This document shows, in pieces, positions 24,837 through 32,097 of a stretch of 46,219 nt of DNA. Position 1 is the stretch's first letter. Every line of letters starts with the position of its first letter. The notes under the pieces are model-generated. The model was not told where the DNA came from. It saw only the letters and a list, made by a program, of their open reading frames with translations, and did not search any database. Made by a program: the position numbers and the translations under genes. Source of the DNA: Streptomyces silvae (GTDB lineage Bacteria > Actinomycetota > Actinomycetes > Streptomycetales > Streptomycetaceae); assembly GCF_016745505.1 (NCBI RefSeq), contig NZ_JAERUC010000079.1, forward strand, positions 1 through 46,219, read 5' to 3'.

Positions 24837-26204
24837 TCACACCACGTCGGTCGCACTCTCCTGGACGGGACCCTTGAGCGCCGGGTGACCCGAGTGATCC
24901 GAGCGGCCCGAGTGATCCGGGTGATCCATGCGATCCGAGTGATCCGAGTGATCCGAATGATCCGGACCCTCGGTCGGGGCGGCGGCACGAAGCGCCGCCT
25001 CGACCCGTCGGTTACTGGTCATGGTCGCCGTGACGGCCGTCATCGCCAGGAGGAGGAAGGCAGCGGCGTAGAGCGGGGTGCGGATGTCGTAGGTGGTGGC
25101 CAGCCAGCCGCCGAGAAAGGCCCCGACGGGGGCGGCGCACATGGCCAGCATGCGGGAGGTGGAGGCGACCCGGCCCATGAGGTGGGCCGGGACGATCGCC
25201 TGCCGGAGCGAGGGGGCGAGCACCATCGTGGCGCCCATGCCGGCCCCGCAGACGGTGAGCGCCAGCCCGGCCACATACGGGTTCGGGGCGGCGGCAAGGC
25301 CCAGGATGGCAAGCCCTTCGACCGCGGCCGTGCAGGTCAGCGCGGTGCCGGTGCCCAGGCGACGGCCGAGGGAGGAGGCGATGCCCGCACCGAGCAGGCC
25401 GCCGGTGGCCTCCGCCGTGAGGAGCAGGCCGAAGCCGTAGGTGTCGATGCCGAGGCGGTCGTGCGCGAAGAGGGCGAGGACGGTCTCCACGGCGAGGAAG
25501 GCGACGTTCCCGACCGCCGGGCGGAGCGCGAGCCCGAGCAGCAACCAGTCCCGGAAGACGTACGACGCCCCGGCCCGCGCCTGCCGGAGCAGCGACTCGC
25601 GGCCCTCCGGAACGGGGCGGGGCATGGCGGGCAGCGTCCGTACGAGCAGTGCGGAGAGCAGGAACGACACGGCGTCGGTGAGCAGCGGAACCGCCCGGCC
25701 GACCGCGAGCAGCGCACTGCCCACGGGCGGTCCCGCGAAGCCGGACATGGCAGTCTGGGCGCCGCGCAAGCGGGAGTTGGCGCGTTCGAGGAGTGCGGGG
25801 TCGCGGCCGAGCAGATCCGGCAGATAGGCCGTGGCGGCCGTGTCGAAGAAGAGCCCCCCGAGGCCGAGCACGAAGGCGACGGCCGCGAGCAGCGGAATGC
25901 TCAGCAGGTCGAGCGCGGCCGCTGCCGCCGGTATCACGAGCAGCGCCGCACGCGCCGCGTCCATGACCCACATCGTGCGCCGGCGGTCCCAGCGGTCCAC
26001 CAGCGCACCGCCGAGCACCCCGAAGAGCAGCCACGGGAGCGTACCGGCGGCCGTGACGGCGGCCAGCGCCATCGGCTCCCGCGTCAGCGTCAGTGCGAGC
26101 AGCGGCAGGGCGGCGTGCGACACCCCGTCGCCGAGCGAGGACACCGTCTGCGCGGTCCACAGCCGTCCGAACCCGGCAGGGAACTTCCGTACGTCTGACG
26201 TCAC
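24837..26204 (-). CDS. MFS transporter (MFS_3) with His-rich repeat tail
   Basis: A 455-residue, 12-helix MFS protein: FGRLWTAQTVSSLGDGVSHAALPLLAL at the start, GGALVDRWDRRRTMWVMDAARA (motif A), then hydrophobic helices to LLLAMTAVTATM. The cytoplasmic tail carries a run of Asp/Gly-His-Ser triplets (DHSDHSDHSD, then DHPDHSGRSDHSGH) encoded by nine 9-bp units. GTG 26204 overlaps the stop of the ArsR-type regulator gene (GTGA), so regulator and transporter are co-translated. A drug exporter is the family default; the His-rich tail could bind metal, which is inference. Confidence 0.88.
   Translation of the reverse strand: MTSDVRKFPAGFGRLWTAQTVSSLGDGVSHAALPLLALTLTREPMALAAVTAAGTLPWLLFGVLGGALVDRWDRRRTMWVMDAARAALLVIPAAAAALDLLSIPLLAAVAFVLGLGGLFFDTAATAYLPDLLGRDPALLERANSRLRGAQTAMSGFAGPPVGSALLAVGRAVPLLTDAVSFLLSALLVRTLPAMPRPVPEGRESLLRQARAGASYVFRDWLLLGLALRPAVGNVAFLAVETVLALFAHDRLGIDTYGFGLLLTAEATGGLLGAGIASSLGRRLGTGTALTCTAAVEGLAILGLAAAPNPYVAGLALTVCGAGMGATMVLAPSLRQAIVPAHLMGRVASTSRMLAMCAAPVGAFLGGWLATTYDIRTPLYAAAFLLLAMTAVTATMTSNRRVEAALRAAAPTEGPDHSDHSDHSDRMDHPDHSGRSDHSGHPALKGPVQESATDVV
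24885..24965 (-). repeat. Nine 9-bp units (consensus GTGATCCGA on +) coding the His-rich tail
   Basis: Degenerate in-frame tandem repeat; each unit encodes one Asp/Gly/Arg-His/Met-Ser/Pro-type triplet on the minus strand. Three central units are identical, pointing to recent expansion by slippage. Confidence 0.85.
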
Positions 26205-26737
26205 TTGGCGTCCCCCTCGGCCTGCTCGCGCGGCGCCGGGTGGAACAGTGCGAAGACGAGCGACGCGTCCGGCAGCGACGGGTCCGACAGCTCCTGGTAC
26301 TCGTCCGCCAGTGCCTGCAACCGCGCCCCCAGCTGCGCGAACTGCTCCTCGGTGAGCCGCAGATGCGTCATCCGTACGTGCCGGTCGTCGACCGGCGACG
26401 CCTCCAGGTCGGCCACCGCATGGCGCATCAGCACATCCGGCCCGCCCTCGCCCGGATCCGGCAGTGCGATCGCTCGCGCGGCCATCGCGTAGTACCGCTC
26501 GGTGACACCGCGCACCTTCCGCGTCCGTACCACCTTCACCAGGCCGGCCCGCTCCAGCAGCCGTACGTGATAGCTGGAACTCCCCTTCGCGAGGCCCACC
26601 CTCTCGGCGATCTGCGTGATCGTCGCGGGCTCGAAGCGGAGGACGGCCATGATCCGGTGGCGCGTGAGGCTGGAGACGGCGCGCAGCTGCTCCTCGGTGG
26701 TGACGTGAAAGGTCTCGGGGACGTCGTCGGTAGGCAT
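26201..26737 (-). CDS. ArsR-like winged-helix regulator of the adjacent MFS gene
   Basis: 178 residues. The winged helix reads LRAVSSLTRHRIMAVLRFEPATITQIAERVGLAKGSSSYHVRLLERAGLVKVVRTRKVRGVTERYYAMAAR, the HTH_20/ArsR type. It has no metal-binding Cys motif in helix alpha3, so it is probably not a classical metal sensor. ATG 26737 is chosen since a perfect operator-like palindrome lies 6 bp upstream. Its stop overlaps the MFS start. Autorepression together with the transporter is likely. Confidence 0.88.
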   Translation of the reverse strand: MPTDDVPETFHVTTEEQLRAVSSLTRHRIMAVLRFEPATITQIAERVGLAKGSSSYHVRLLERAGLVKVVRTRKVRGVTERYYAMAARAIALPDPGEGGPDVLMRHAVADLEASPVDDRHVRMTHLRLTEEQFAQLGARLQALADEYQELSDPSLPDASLVFALFHPAPREQAEGDAK

Positions 26738-26742
26738 ACGAG

Positions 26743-26768
26743 CAATGGTCAACGTTTCTTGACCATTG
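26743..26768. promoter_or_regulatory. Palindromic operator before the ArsR-like/MFS operon
   Basis: CAATGGTCAA (26743-26752), spacer CGTTTC, TTGACCATTG (26759-26768): perfect 10-bp arms, 6 bp before the regulator start. Probable autoregulatory site. Confidence 0.75.
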
Positions 26769-26915
26769 AGCAAGAGGGTATGCGCGACGAGTTCCTGAAC
26801 CTGCCTCCCGGCGCGCGAATCCTCCGCAGAAGCCCCCACCCCACCGCCGGTACGCGGCCGGGAGTGCGCCCCTCGCTTCGAGGGATCCGGATGCGCACCC
26901 CCGGCCGGCGGTCAT

Positions 26916-27653
26916 TCAGGCGCGGGTGTAGCCGCCGTCGGCGAAGAGTTCGGCGCCGGTGACGAACGACGAGGCGTCCGAAGCCAGGAAGAGGGCGGCC
27001 TCGGCGATCTCCTCGGCGTCGGCCAGCCGGCCCAGCGGCACGACGGCCTCGGCGAACCGGTCGGCGTCCGGCCCCGCGGCGCTCAGCAGGCCAGGGGTAC
27101 GCGTGGGTCCCGGGCTGAGCACGTTGACCCGGAATCGGCGCTCCCGTGACTGCCGGGACCAGTTGTGCACGAGGTTGCTCAGTGCCGCCTTCGAGGCGCT
27201 GTAGACCTCGAGGTGCTCGTTGGGCCGCACGCTGTTGCTCGAACCGATGACCAGGACGGAGGCGTTCTTCGCCAGCAGCGGAAGGGCCTTCTGGACGGTG
27301 AACAGCGGGCCCTTGACGTTGACGGCGAGCGTCAGGTCGACGTTCGCCTCGATGTGGGCGCCGAGCGAGGCGTCCGCGACGACTCCCGCGTTGGCCACCA
27401 GTACGTCGATACGTCCGGCCTCCTCACCGACCTGCGCGTAGAGCGCGTCCAGGTCGGCGAGGTGCGAGACGTCGGACCGTACGCCGGTGGCCGCGGGGCC
27501 CAGCTCCTTGACCGCCGCTTCGAGACGGTCGACGTCCCGGCCGGTCACGAAGACCCGCGCGCCCTCCCGGATGAAGCGGTGGGCGATGGCCAGCCCGATC
27601 CCGCTGGTCCCTCCGGTGATCACGGCGACCTTCTCGTGCAGCACACCTGGCAT
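26916..27653 (-). CDS. Short-chain dehydrogenase/reductase
   Basis: A 245-residue classical SDR: cofactor motif TGGTSGIGLAIAHRF, NAG in VLVANAGVV, catalytic Ser in VIGSSNSVRPNEH, YSASK active site, and PG motif LSPGPTRTPGLL. The length is typical. The residue after the second beta strand (TGRDVDRLE) with Arg suggests NADPH. It is divergent from a TetR gene over a palindrome, a frequent arrangement for stress- or substrate-inducible SDRs. The substrate is unknown. Confidence 0.92.
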   Translation of the reverse strand: MPGVLHEKVAVITGGTSGIGLAIAHRFIREGARVFVTGRDVDRLEAAVKELGPAATGVRSDVSHLADLDALYAQVGEEAGRIDVLVANAGVVADASLGAHIEANVDLTLAVNVKGPLFTVQKALPLLAKNASVLVIGSSNSVRPNEHLEVYSASKAALSNLVHNWSRQSRERRFRVNVLSPGPTRTPGLLSAAGPDADRFAEAVVPLGRLADAEEIAEAALFLASDASSFVTGAELFADGGYTRA

Positions 27654-27677
27654 GTCGAACCCCTTAGTTCTGGAATG

Positions 27678-27710
27678 GATCGTCCATAACGTAGGCCGTA
27701 ATGGACGATC
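27678..27710. promoter_or_regulatory. Operator between SDR and TetR genes
   Basis: GATCGTCCAT (27678-27687) and ATGGACGATC (27701-27710), exact inverted arms with a 13-nt spacer that itself continues the dyad imperfectly (AACG/CGTA). It lies between the two divergent starts and probably binds the TetR protein. Confidence 0.7.
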
Positions 27711-27736
27711 GAGTCAAGAATGGCTAGGCTGAGGTC

Positions 27737-28378
27737 ATGCCGAGACCACGCGCATTCGACGAGCACCAAGTCCTGGAGCGGGCCCGGGAACAGTTCTGGA
27801 CGACGGGCTACGCGGGAACGCGGATGGACGACATCGCCCGGGCGACCGGCCTGGGCAAGGGCAGCCTGTACGGCGCGTTCGGCGACAAGGGCAAGCTGTT
27901 CCACCGCGTTTTCGGCGACTGGTGCACGGCGGTCGTCGAGGTGGCCGAAGGACGGCTGACAGGCGGCCCGGACGCGGAGGCGCTGGACCGGCTGTCGGAA
28001 TACGTGCACCTGATGGCGGAGAACACCGCCTCCGACACCGAGCACCGGGGCTGCCTGCTGGCCAAGGGCACGGCGGAACTGGCCGAGCACGACCCGGCGG
28101 TCGCCGGACGGTCGGCCGAGACCATGACAGCCCTGCTGGCCCTGCTGCGTACGGAGATCGGCGCCGCCCAGCGCCACGGCGACATCGACAGCGCCGCGGA
28201 TCCGGAGCGGCTGGCGGCACTGCTGCTGACGGTGGTCCGCGGTATCGAGGCGGTGGGCAAGGCGGGACTGGACCCGGAGACGGTGCGCACCGTCGCGGAC
28301 ACCGCACTGGCGGTCCTGCCCGTGCCCGAGGGGAAGAAGCGCCCCGCAACCGGGCGCGGCCAGGCCCACGAGAAGTGA
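27737..28378 (+). CDS. TetR family repressor
   Basis: 213 residues with a typical TetR helix-turn-helix (QVLERAREQFWTTGYAGTRMDDIARATGLGKGSLYGAFGDKGKLFHRVF). The ligand domain has the RGCLLAKGTAELAEHDPAV pattern of the AcrR/NemR-like (TetR_C_16-type) group whose members sense electrophiles; the Cys in RGCL is the usual reactive position. It probably controls the divergent SDR gene. The SD is not obvious, and transcription probably starts close to the ATG. Confidence 0.92.
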   Translation: MPRPRAFDEHQVLERAREQFWTTGYAGTRMDDIARATGLGKGSLYGAFGDKGKLFHRVFGDWCTAVVEVAEGRLTGGPDAEALDRLSEYVHLMAENTASDTEHRGCLLAKGTAELAEHDPAVAGRSAETMTALLALLRTEIGAAQRHGDIDSAADPERLAALLLTVVRGIEAVGKAGLDPETVRTVADTALAVLPVPEGKKRPATGRGQAHEK

Positions 28379-28539
28379 CGTGGCGCCATCACGGCCGCAT
28401 CATCCGCCGGATGGCGTGCCCGGCGAGCGTCCTACGGCGTCGCAGGGGCCCGGCAGCATGATGATCTACTGCATGGAGTGGACCACGCGCCTGGCTGCTC
28501 CGTACGACGGCTTCCGGCGACAAGCGGATGAGGGTGGCA

Positions 28540-28920
28540 ATGAGTGAACCGACGAAGCCCGAGGTCGATCTCCCGGAGGGTGACGCGCCTACCGAGCTGA
28601 CGGTCCGCGACCTCGTCGTAGGGGACGGGCTCGAGGCGAAGCCGGGCCGGGTGGTCCAGGTGCACTACGTCGGGGTGACGTTCGAGTCCGGAAAGGAATT
28701 CGACGCCTCCTGGGACCGGGGCAGGACGTTCAAGTTCGCGGTGGGCGGTGGCAAGGTCATCAAGGGCTGGGACCGCGGGATCAGAGGGATGAAGGTCGGA
28801 GGCCGGCGGGAGATCATCGTTCCCCCGCGCCTCGGCTACGGCAACCAGTCACCCTCGTCGTCGATCCCTGCGGGGTCGACACTCGTCTTCGTGGTGGACC
28901 TGCTCTCCGTCGCCGTCTGA
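28540..28920 (+). CDS. FKBP-type peptidyl-prolyl cis-trans isomerase
   Basis: 126-residue cytoplasmic FKBP: VVQVHYVGVTFESGKEFDASWDRGRTFKFAVGGGKVIKGWDRGIRGMKVGGRREIIVPPRLGYGNQSP and the closing TLVFVVDLLSV. The active-site aromatic and Asp residues (Y, F, D, W of KGWD, Y of LGYG) are present, so it should be active and FK506/rapamycin sensitive. ATG 28540 is chosen; an upstream in-frame ATG at 28528 would add four residues. Monocistronic between a TetR gene and a convergent GNAT gene. Confidence 0.95.
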   Translation: MSEPTKPEVDLPEGDAPTELTVRDLVVGDGLEAKPGRVVQVHYVGVTFESGKEFDASWDRGRTFKFAVGGGKVIKGWDRGIRGMKVGGRREIIVPPRLGYGNQSPSSSIPAGSTLVFVVDLLSVAV

Positions 28921-28975
28921 GGCCGTGGAGCAGGCCCGGCGGCGACGGATCGCGAAGTGGTCCACACAGAAACCC

Positions 28976-29620
28976 TCAGCCGCACCTGCGCCGTATGTGC
29001 AGGTGGCCGTCGCGGGGGAAACAGGGCGGCTCCGCGGGCAGGACGCTCTCGAACGCGTACCGGCTCTTCCGCGCGACCCGGCATGATGCCAGGTTGTCCA
29101 CCTGATGCAGGAGTTCGAGACGCTCCAGGCCGTCGGCCGCGAAGGCGGCGAAGGCCCAGCCGGTGAGTGCCTCCAGGGCGCGGGGGGCGACTCCCCGCCC
29201 GCGCGCATGGGCCGCGGTCCAGTAGCCCACCTCGGCCGCCGGTCTGCCGGAGGCGACGTCCTTGAGAACGATGCCGCCCACCAACTGTGCGCCGACCGGA
29301 CCGGGTCGGGCCTGAAGGACCGCGAAGCCGAAGCGGTCCCCCGCTGCCCAGCCCCGCTGCTGGGCCCGCACCCACCGTGCCCCGTCGGCGTCGTTGTCCA
29401 CGACGGAGCTCACCCACCGGCGCAGTGCGGGATCCCGGCCCACCTCGACCATCGCGGTCACGTCCTCCAGGCGCCAGGGGCGCATGACGAGAGCGGGAGA
29501 GACCGGCGTCGCGACCACCTGAAGTACGACGGGGGCATGCAGCGACCGCTCATGTACGCCGGTGCTCTCCCCCGGCGCCGGCCGCGTCCGGCCCGTGCCG
29601 TCCGGCGACCGTCCCGTCAT
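28976..29620 (-). CDS. GNAT acetyltransferase (RimJ/RimL type)
   Basis: 214 residues. The acetyl-CoA site is EVGYWTAAHARGRGVAPRALEALTGWAF (Q/R-x-x-G-x-G/A type), followed by RLELLHQVDNLASCRVARKSRYAFE, the classical end of RimJ/RimL-like GNATs. ATG 29620 overlaps the stop of the MerR gene (ATGA), so the regulator and the acetyltransferase are translated together. The first 30 residues are Pro/Gly-rich and not conserved-looking. It may acetylate an antibiotic-like inducer of the MerR protein, which is inference. Confidence 0.88.
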   Translation of the reverse strand: MTGRSPDGTGRTRPAPGESTGVHERSLHAPVVLQVVATPVSPALVMRPWRLEDVTAMVEVGRDPALRRWVSSVVDNDADGARWVRAQQRGWAAGDRFGFAVLQARPGPVGAQLVGGIVLKDVASGRPAAEVGYWTAAHARGRGVAPRALEALTGWAFAAFAADGLERLELLHQVDNLASCRVARKSRYAFESVLPAEPPCFPRDGHLHIRRRCG

Positions 29621-30555
29621 TGCTGTGTCCGGACGCGCAGAGCCTGGACGGACCAGTCGAACACCGGAGCCAGACTCTCCGGGGCCGGCCAGCCGTTGAC
29701 CACGGCGAGCAGCCGGAGGTAGCGCTCCCTGCGGGGGTCGTTCACGCATTCCAGCCGAGTCGCCAACCTTTGGCGGAGCTCGACGTCGTCGGGGCGGCCG
29801 AGGAGGTGCGCGTAGTGCGCCGTGAGCGCCGCGACGATCAGTCCGGCCTGCGGCGAGGCGGGGTCGATGCCGGCGGTCAGGGCCGGGCCGACGTGGTCAC
29901 GGACGGCTGCGGCAATGTCGCGGCGTGGGCCCGTCGTGTTGCTCCGGGCCTGGTCGGCCGCCTGGTCCTCGACCATCCGCCGCATGACGGCGCGGAAGTC
30001 CGGGTCCAGAGAAACCTCGGCCAACTCGACCCACGCCTGGAGCTGCTCCGCCTCCGGGGTGTCGGGCAGCTCGGGGGTCATCGAGCGCATGACCCCCGCG
30101 AATACGGGAGCGGCGTCAAGGCCGCCGAACACGGCATCGAGGAAATCGCCGATCAGACGCCGGCGTTCGTCCTCGGAGAGCTGGGCCAGCCTGTGCATGA
30201 GTTCCGTCTCCTCAGGTGTGGACCCGCGCTCGGCCACCGCCGTCAGCACCGCGTGCCGCAGGCGCAGGACACGGATCTGCACGGCCAGTGCTTCGGCGTG
30301 CGCCGCGGCGACCTCGGGAAGCGAGAGCTCGCGGTCCACGACCTTGCGGATCGTGGGAAGGTCCAGTCCCAGCTCGCGCAGGGTCCGCACGAGGTCGAGG
30401 CGTGCGACGGCGTCGATGGTGTACAGGCGGTAGCCGGCCGGGCTGCGGTCCGTCGGCGCCACGATTCCGCGATCGGAGTAGAACCGGATGGTCTTGACCG
30501 TGAGGCCGGTTCGCCGAGCGAGCTCGCCGATCGTGTAGTACGTGTCGCCGTCCAT
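29617..30555 (-). CDS. MerR family regulator with large effector domain
   Basis: 312 residues. The N-terminal MerR winged helix is YYTIGELARRTGLTVKTIRFYSDRGIVAPTDRSPAGYRLYTIDAVARLDLVRTLRELGLDLPTIRKVV, with the expected wing and linker. The remaining 220 residues are helical and lack the Cys pattern of metal sensors, suggesting a small-molecule ligand. A MerR-type dyad sits 10 bp upstream of the start. It is coupled to the downstream GNAT gene. Confidence 0.92.
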   Translation of the reverse strand: MDGDTYYTIGELARRTGLTVKTIRFYSDRGIVAPTDRSPAGYRLYTIDAVARLDLVRTLRELGLDLPTIRKVVDRELSLPEVAAAHAEALAVQIRVLRLRHAVLTAVAERGSTPEETELMHRLAQLSEDERRRLIGDFLDAVFGGLDAAPVFAGVMRSMTPELPDTPEAEQLQAWVELAEVSLDPDFRAVMRRMVEDQAADQARSNTTGPRRDIAAAVRDHVGPALTAGIDPASPQAGLIVAALTAHYAHLLGRPDDVELRQRLATRLECVNDPRRERYLRLLAVVNGWPAPESLAPVFDWSVQALRVRTQQ

Positions 30556-30564
30556 GCCCCCACC

Positions 30565-30593
30565 CTTGTGTCTCCCCCTACAGGAGACTCAAG
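30565..30593 (-). promoter_or_regulatory. MerR-type operator/promoter
   Basis: Inverted arms CTTGTGTCTCC (30565-30575) and GGAGACTCAAG (30583-30593), one mismatch, 7-nt spacer. On the minus strand it places a TTGAGT -35-like box inside the dyad, as in MerR-controlled promoters with long spacers. Confidence 0.7.
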
Positions 30594-30653
30594 TCGTCCC
30601 GTCGCCCGCCAGGACTCTACGAGATCGGCTCTCGGAGGATGGACGGCAACGGG

Positions 30654-31439
30654 TCAGGCGGCCGGGCCGAACAACTCGCCTAGCAGCCCCGCGCCTTCGG
30701 CGGGTGCGCGTACCTCCAGGTGCAGGTGCGGGCCGTCGAGGTGGAGCCGGAAGTCGAAGAACGGGCAGCACTGCTGCTCGGCCGCAGCCAGCTCCGCGAT
30801 CCGCCCCGTCCGCTCGACCGGCAGCGTCAGCCGTAGCCCCTCGGGCATCGCGGTCCGTACGGCGCCGGCGACGGCCTCGCGCCACCGGCCGGTCCGCTCG
30901 CCCAGGCCCTCACCGCTCAGGGAGCAGGCAACCGGCGCCGTACGCCACCTCTCCACCTCTGCCTCCACCTCTGCCGGGGCGGAGTGCGGGCTGGACGCGA
31001 GCACCGCGTCCACCGCCCCCGTACCGGCCATGGGCGGAGTGGGCGGGGCGAGGAGGCCACACCCGGAATCACACGGGCTCGCCCGGTCGGGCAGCGCGTC
31101 CAGGTGGTGCAGGGCCGTGCGCAGGGAAGCGGTGAACGCGGCCAGCTCAGCGGCGGGGGACTCCGCCCCGGCCAGGCGGGCGGCGATCCGCGGCCGCAGG
31201 TCGGCCTTCACGTCCCGGCAGGCACCGGCCTCCCACACCCCGAGGAGCTCACCGATCTCCTCCAGGGGCAGCCCCAGGTGCTTGGCCGCGCCGATGAACG
31301 CCAGCCGCTCGACCGCGTCCTCGCCGTACACCCGGTAGCCGGCCGGGGTCCGGTCGGCGGGCAGCAGCCCCGCGCCCTCGTAGAAGCGCAGCGTGGTCGC
31401 CGGTACGCCCGAGCGCTCGGCGAGCTGGGAGATCCTCAT
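30654..31439 (-). CDS. MerR family regulator (heavy-metal-like subgroup)
   Basis: 261 residues: MRISQLAERSGVPATTLRFYEGAGLLPADRTPAGYRVYGEDAVERLAFIGAAKHLGLPLEEIGELLGVWEAGACRDVKADL is a MerR DNA-binding domain of the metal-responsive branch. Cys residues follow in GACRDV, CDSGCGLL, and EQQCCPFFDFRLHL; the last stretch is a distinctive C-terminal domain (DUF-type) found fused to MerR in actinobacteria, with a plausible Cys-rich ligand site. ATG 31439 was chosen at the start of the HTH. A perfect dyad lies 22 bp upstream. Confidence 0.88.
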   Translation of the reverse strand: MRISQLAERSGVPATTLRFYEGAGLLPADRTPAGYRVYGEDAVERLAFIGAAKHLGLPLEEIGELLGVWEAGACRDVKADLRPRIAARLAGAESPAAELAAFTASLRTALHHLDALPDRASPCDSGCGLLAPPTPPMAGTGAVDAVLASSPHSAPAEVEAEVERWRTAPVACSLSGEGLGERTGRWREAVAGAVRTAMPEGLRLTLPVERTGRIAELAAAEQQCCPFFDFRLHLDGPHLHLEVRAPAEGAGLLGELFGPAA

Positions 31440-31461
31440 CGTGCTCACCCCACCGACGGTA

Positions 31462-31485
31462 GACCTTCGACTCAGCTCGAAGGTC
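31462..31485 (-). promoter_or_regulatory. MerR operator within its own promoter
   Basis: Perfect arms GACCTTCGA (31462-31470) and TCGAAGGTC (31477-31485), spacer CTCAGC. Read on the minus strand, TTGACC lies at one edge and TACCGT at the other with an over-long spacer of about 20 bp, the MerR hallmark. Confidence 0.75.
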
Positions 31486-31556
31486 AAGCCGGAGCCCGAC
31501 CAGCCACCTCAGAAAAATGGGCGGCGGAGTCCCCCGGTACGCGGTACGGTGCGCCG

Positions 31557-31991
31557 ATGTCGGCGATCAAGAAGTTCCAAGTCACCTTTGACTGCGCAGA
31601 GCCAGAGCGCGTAGCCCGCTTCTGGTGTGAGGTGTTGGGGTACGCCATGTCGCCTCCGCCGAAGGGGTTCACCACCTGGGACGAGTACAACCGCACCCTG
31701 CCTCCCGAGGAGCAGGGAGCATGGTCCGCCTGCACTGATCCCTCGGGCGAGGGCCCGCGCCTGTTCTTCCAGCGCGTCCCCGAAGGCAAGGTCGCCAAGA
31801 ACCGGGTGCATCTCGATGTCCGGGTCGGCACCGGCCTGGTCGGGGACGAGCGCCTCGCCGCGCTCGAAGCCGAGTGCGCACGGCTGGTGGCGCTGGGTGC
31901 GACCCACGTGCAGACGCTGTACGCCGACGAGGAGAACGAGTCGTGCATCCCGATGCTGGACATCGAGGGCAACGAGTTCTGCGTCGACTGA
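31557..31991 (+). CDS. VOC family (glyoxalase-like) protein
   Basis: 144 residues of the Glyoxalase_6-type vicinal oxygen chelate fold: KKFQVTFDCAEPERVARFWCEVLGYAM, RLFFQRVPEGKVAKNRVHLDVRVG, and MLDIEGNEFCVD at the end. Common in actinobacteria; most are uncharacterised, some are bleomycin-type binding or dioxygenase-like proteins. ATG 31557 begins the fold. It is convergent with the dihydropyrimidinase gene across a shared hairpin. Confidence 0.9.
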   Translation: MSAIKKFQVTFDCAEPERVARFWCEVLGYAMSPPPKGFTTWDEYNRTLPPEEQGAWSACTDPSGEGPRLFFQRVPEGKVAKNRVHLDVRVGTGLVGDERLAALEAECARLVALGATHVQTLYADEENESCIPMLDIEGNEFCVD

Positions 31992-32011
31992 CCACTCCCG
32001 GACCGGGGGAC

Positions 32012-32065
32012 CGCCCTCCTCAAGGCTGCACGGGCCACACGGCCATCGGCCCGACGAGGAGGGCG
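32012..32065. terminator. Bidirectional hairpin terminator
   Basis: CGCCCTCCTC (32012-32021) and GAGGAGGGCG (32056-32065), exact 10-bp arms, with an inner GGGCC/GGCCC dyad. It lies between the convergent VOC and dihydropyrimidinase genes. Confidence 0.65.
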
Positions 32066-32097
32066 CCCGCACGACACCAGCCCGAGCTGACCGCCGC

